64,000 nt of DNA, from NCBI GenBank assembly GCA_030386875.1, contig CM059580.1:2074838-2138837 (forward strand). Reading direction: 5' to 3'. Both the position numbers and the translations under genes were made by a program. Every line of letters begins with the position of its first letter. The stretch's first letter is position 1. The notes beneath the pieces are model-generated. The model saw only the letters and a program-made list of their open reading frames with translations, searched no databases and was not told the origin of the DNA. This DNA comes from Morinoia aosen. Lineage: Eukaryota; Arthropoda; Malacostraca; Amphipoda; Talitridae. Below are positions 60,430 through 64,000 of this stretch, piece after piece.

Positions 60430-62015
60430 TTTTATTTTGATCTATTTTATTTTGATCCATGTTATTTTGATCCATGTTATTTTGATCCATGTTATTTTGA
60501 TCCATGTTATTTTGATCCATGTTATTTTGATCCATGTTATTTTGATCCATGTTATTTTGATCCATGTTATTTTGATCCATGTTATTTTGATCCATGTTAT
60601 TTTGATCCATGTTATTTTGATCCATGTTATTTTGATCCATGTTATTTTGATCCGTGTTATTGTGATCCATGTTATTTTGATCCATGTTATTTTGATCCGT
60701 GTTATTTTGATCCGTGTTATTTTGATCCGTGTTATTTTGATCCGTGTTATTTTGATCCATGTTATTTTGATCCATGTTATTTTGATCCGTGTTATTTTGA
60801 TCCGTGTTATTTTGATTTGTGTTTTTATCCGTGTTACTTTGATCCGTGTTACTTTGATCCGTGTTACTTTGATCCGTGTTACTTTGATCCGTGTTACTTT
60901 GATCCGTGTTACTTTGATCCGTGTTACTTTGATCCGTGTTACTTTGATCCGTGTTACTTTGATCCGTGTTACTTTGATCCGTGTTACTTTGATCCGTGTT
61001 ATTTTGATCCGTGTTATTTTGATCCGTGTTGTTTTGATCCGTGTTGTTTTGATCCGTGTTATTTTGATCCGTGTTGTTTTGATCCGTGTTGTTTTGATCC
61101 ATGTTATTTTGATCCATGTTATTTTGATCCATGTTATTTTGATCCATGTTATTTTGATCCATGTTATTTTGATCCGTGTTACTTTGATCCGTGTTACTTT
61201 GATCCGTGTTGTTTTGATCCGTGTTGTTTTGATCCGTGTTGTTTTGATCCATGTTATTTTGATCCGTGTTATTTTGATCCGTGTTACTTTGATCCGTGTT
61301 GTTTTGATCCGTGTTGTTTTGATCCGTGTTGTTTTGATCCATGTTATTTTGATCCATGTTATTTTGATCCGTGTTATTTTGATCCGTGTTATTTTGATCC
61401 ATGTTATTTTGATCTATGTTATTTTGATCCATGTTATTTTGATCCGTGTTATTTTGATTTGTGTTTTTATCCGTGTTTTGATCCGTGTTTTGATCCGTGT
61501 TATTTTGATCCGTGTTGTTTTGATCCGTGTTGTTTTGATCCGTGTTGTTTTGATCCGTGTTGTTTTGATCCGTGTTGTTTTGATCCGTGTTGTTTTGATC
61601 CGTGTTGTTTTGATCCGTGTTGTTTTGATCCGTGTTGTTTTGATCCGTGTTGTTTTGATCCGTGTTGTTTTGATCCGTGTTGTTTTGATCCGTGTTGTTT
61701 TGATCCGTGTTGTTTTGATCCGTGTTGTTTTGATCCGTGTTGTTTTGATCCGTGTTGTTTTGATCCGTGTTGTTTTGATCCGTGTTGTTTTGATCCGTGT
61801 TGTTTTGATCCGTGTTGTTTTGATCCGTGTTGTTTTGATCCGTGTTGTTTTGATCCGTGTTGTTTTGATCCGTGTTGTTTTGATCCGTGTTGTGTTGATC
61901 CGTGTTGTTTTGATCCGTGTTGTTTTGATCCGTGTTGTTTTGATCCGTGTTGTTTTGATCCGTGTTGTTTTGATCCGTGTTGTTTTGATCCGTGTTGTTT
62001 TGATCCGTGTTATTT
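60430..62015. repeat. 15-bp satellite
   Basis: About 105 units of GATCCRTGTTRTTTT in clear blocks: GATCCATGTTATTTT (60430-60650), GATCCGTGTTACTTT (60830-60990), mixed, then GATCCGTGTTGTTTT (61500-62000). All six frames are open because 15 is a multiple of 3. Confidence 0.97.
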
Positions 62016-62019
62016 TGAT

Positions 62020-62245
62020 TATAACACTTGGATTGCAACTTGCTCCACCGGTGGCCACAGAGGGGGACTTTAGATTATGCAGTTAACTGAACAAAAGTTA
62101 CAAAATCAATTCTATAAATACTTCATTGAAGCTAAATGAATTGATGATCCAGTTAATGTTTGCTATTTTCAAAATTATTTACTAAAATTTACTTTAGATT
62201 TGAGTGGAATATATAACTTTAGTGTAACCAATTGTGGCAGAATAT
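62020..62245. mobile_element. TTAA-family MITE, copy 4
   Basis: AACACTTGGATTGCAACTTG, CCACCGGTGG and CCAGTTAATGTTTGC in family order, directly abutting the 15-bp array. Confidence 0.75.
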
Positions 62246-62269
62246 TAATGTACTTTTAATTTATAGTAT

Positions 62270-62482
62270 TTTTGTTAAATTTTAATTGAAAAAAAGATAG
62301 TATAATGATCAACCCAAATTTAATGTCAATTGTTGCAAATTATTTTCAAAATAATGAACCTGAATCGTGCCTTCATTTAGCTTTCATCAAATATTTATGA
62401 AAACTAAATGTGTGACTACTGATCATTGAGCAGCATTATGAGAAATGTCCCCGTGTACCACCGGTGGTGCACGACGTGTCAA
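62270..62482. mobile_element. TTAA-family MITE, copy 5 (inverted)
   Basis: ATTTAATGTCAATTGTTGCA, CATTTAGCTTTCATCAAATA and CCACCGGTGG, opposite in orientation to copy 4. Confidence 0.75.
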
Positions 62483-63140
62483 ATAGTCTCATGTTCTTCC
62501 TTGTCATAAGCTATGTGATCCTTGAAACTTTGTCACTCTATTATAGAGTTATCACATTTCCTAGGACCGCTAACTTGATTGCAAAATGCTTTTTTTAGCA
62601 GTTAAATGAGCTTGAACAAACTTATCTAATCTGTTTGTCAAAATATCAAGAAGTGAACAACTAACTCATTCTATTTGAAATTTCCATTCCTTACTGGATG
62701 CAAGAGGTACTGAAAAACAACACAATTAACACGTTGACTAGGATTGTGCGGTTATTGTTACGGTCAGTTTGGTTAGGCTAGAAGAAGTCTTTTGAAAACT
62801 CAGCTTTTCTGCTCTAATGCATCTCTAGCCTAAAAATTATAAAGGATACAGCTGAACCATAATATGCTGCTTTTTACTCTAAAATTCTTTCCGGAAAACG
62901 TAGCAAAATAGATTTATTTGCATTTTCCGTTACGTAAATAAACAAGTTACCTAGTGGTACATATGTGTACCACTTCGGAGTCCAAGTGTTAACTTAGTGT
63001 AGAAAACCACAACAATGCTAACTAGAATGTGTAAGAAAATCATTTGTGAACAAGTTTTTGAGTGATGAAAGAGTTTTATTATCTGTGCCTGTTTAGTAAA
63101 TGCTTCCTCTACTCTAGAGCATTGAAGGCTTTTTTTACTA
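62483..63140. other. AT-rich DNA, nothing recognised
   Basis: No gene or repeat boundary recognised. Confidence 0.45.
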
Positions 63141-63146
63141 AATTTT

Positions 63147-63512
63147 TCCCTCAAGGGGATACATACAACTATTGTATCTATGGGAATTAGCGCTCCCTGG
63201 GGGAAAATGTGAGGGCCTGAGCTTAGAGTTAGGTTAGCTTTTTTTTTGTTGAAATAGGATGGATTTTGGTTTTGTTACGGACCATCTTTTTTCGGTTCAC
63301 TGCTGTCTTGTTTTCCAGCACCTACTGCTTTCTTCTTCTACTTTGATCTTGCTTCATAATCTTCTTTCACAACTTACTGTTTCTGTGTCCTTTCTGCATA
63401 GATTCCGCGTTTCCTTAACTTCATACTAAATGGTGCCTTCTTCCTTCCTCTCTTTGGATTACCTTTGTGGTGGATAAGGAGGCTTAAACTAACTAATAAT
63501 CTAATCTTTACT
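63147..63512 (+). mobile_element. Dispersed repeat family 1, copy 7
   Basis: TCAAGGGGATACATACAACT, TATCTATGGGAATTAGCGCT to AAGGAGGCTTAAACTAACTA; apparently full length. Confidence 0.82.
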
Positions 63513-63717
63513 GAATTTCTTTACCAAGAAGCGCTATAGCATTGCTAGATGAAAATACATGAAGACAATTTAATTTCAAATAAATTTTTTATTCATTTAT
63601 TTATTTTTTGACTTGATAAAATTAGGATGTGAAATGTTAGTTTTCAAATGACCTTCATAAAATGAAAAATTATCAAATTACTTGAGACCTAGGCATGTAT
63701 TCAACAAGGTTACCAGA

Positions 63718-63975
63718 GGACACAATTGCTATATACGTTCTTTTGCTGTCCTGCTTTTCAGACCCTACTACTTTCCTCTTCAGGTTTATCTTGTTTCATA
63801 ACCTTCCTTCTTATCTTACTGTTTCTATGCGCACAGGGTCCTCTGCAGGGACACCATCTATGTGTAGATTCCAGGTTCCCTTAACTTTATACTGAAAGGT
63901 GCCTTCATCCTTCCTCTCTTTGAACATCTTTGTTGGGGTTAAGGGAGACTTATACTAATTTATAATAAAACAATT
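63718..63975 (+). mobile_element. Dispersed repeat family 1, copy 8
   Basis: GACACAATTGCTATATACG, then CTGTCCTGCTTTTCAG and CACCATCTATGTGTAGATTC. It lacks the GCGCTCCCAGGGG part and is more diverged. Confidence 0.65.
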
Positions 63976-64000
63976 GTCATGTGTGGATGTCTGCAGTATC

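Noticed and set aside
60413..62086. Open frames of 540-550 codons (DQNNT or ILIRV repeats)
   Set aside because: The 15-bp unit is a multiple of 3, so multiple frames on both strands stay open; no sign of selection on one frame.
55349..64000. Astacin protease exons of tolloid
   Set aside because: Searched for the zinc-binding HExxH pattern and CUB1 upstream exons by eye; none found, so they are presumed beyond the window.

Overview
The window is arthropod nuclear DNA. A crustacean is my best guess, but that is inference. It has intron-split genes with GT-AG junctions, GC-rich exons in AT-rich or simple-repeat introns, and arthropod-style transposons: BEL/Pao, Penelope-like, Tc1/mariner-like with a DUF4817-type head, a tRNA-derived SINE and many short non-autonomous elements. 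Tandem repeats of 15-90 bp units fill an unusually large share of the sequence. There are no bacterial operons, rRNA genes or CRISPR arrays.

Only two cellular genes are recognisable, and they converge. (1) A CLPTM1L orthologue on the + strand, 2277-30154: twelve exons cover everything except roughly the first 50-60 residues. All junctions keep phase, and the stop is at 30152-30154. (2) A tolloid/BMP-1 family gene on the - strand, 55348 down to 43759: twelve exons encode CUB1-CUB2-EGF1-CUB3-EGF2-CUB4-CUB5 and the stop. The astacin protease exons must lie beyond 64000.

Layout. 1-2276: a 23-bp array and a truncated Penelope-like element with inverted arms. 2277-10034: CLPTM1L exons 1-7, with minisatellites in most introns and nested MITEs at 3993-5657. 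10035-15091 (intron 7): a near-pristine Tc1/mariner-like element, then a second Penelope-like element inserted inside a MITE. 15092-16160: exons 8-9. 16161-26923 (intron 9): a complete young BEL/Pao retrotransposon (17381-25354, identified LTRs, 5-bp target duplication), then a minisatellite built on the exon 10 acceptor. 26924-30154: exons 10-12. 30155-43758: the intergenic zone, with a 4.2-kb A/C-rich satellite, a 43-bp array, a 26-bp array and MITEs. 43759-55348: tolloid, with an array in most introns. 55349-64000: no exon found; this holds dispersed repeats, a large multi-hairpin foldback and a 1.6-kb 15-bp array.

The main new observation is that many intronic minisatellites are tandem copies of the neighbouring splice junction, including the AG or GT and the first or last exon bases. 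Examples are CLPTM1L exon 10 acceptor, exon 6 donor and exon 11 acceptor, and tolloid CUB2 acceptor and CUB3 donor. In the tolloid CUB2 intron the whole 498-bp intron is open and a multiple of three. Its 21-bp units would add 7-residue steps, each with an N-glycosylation sequon.
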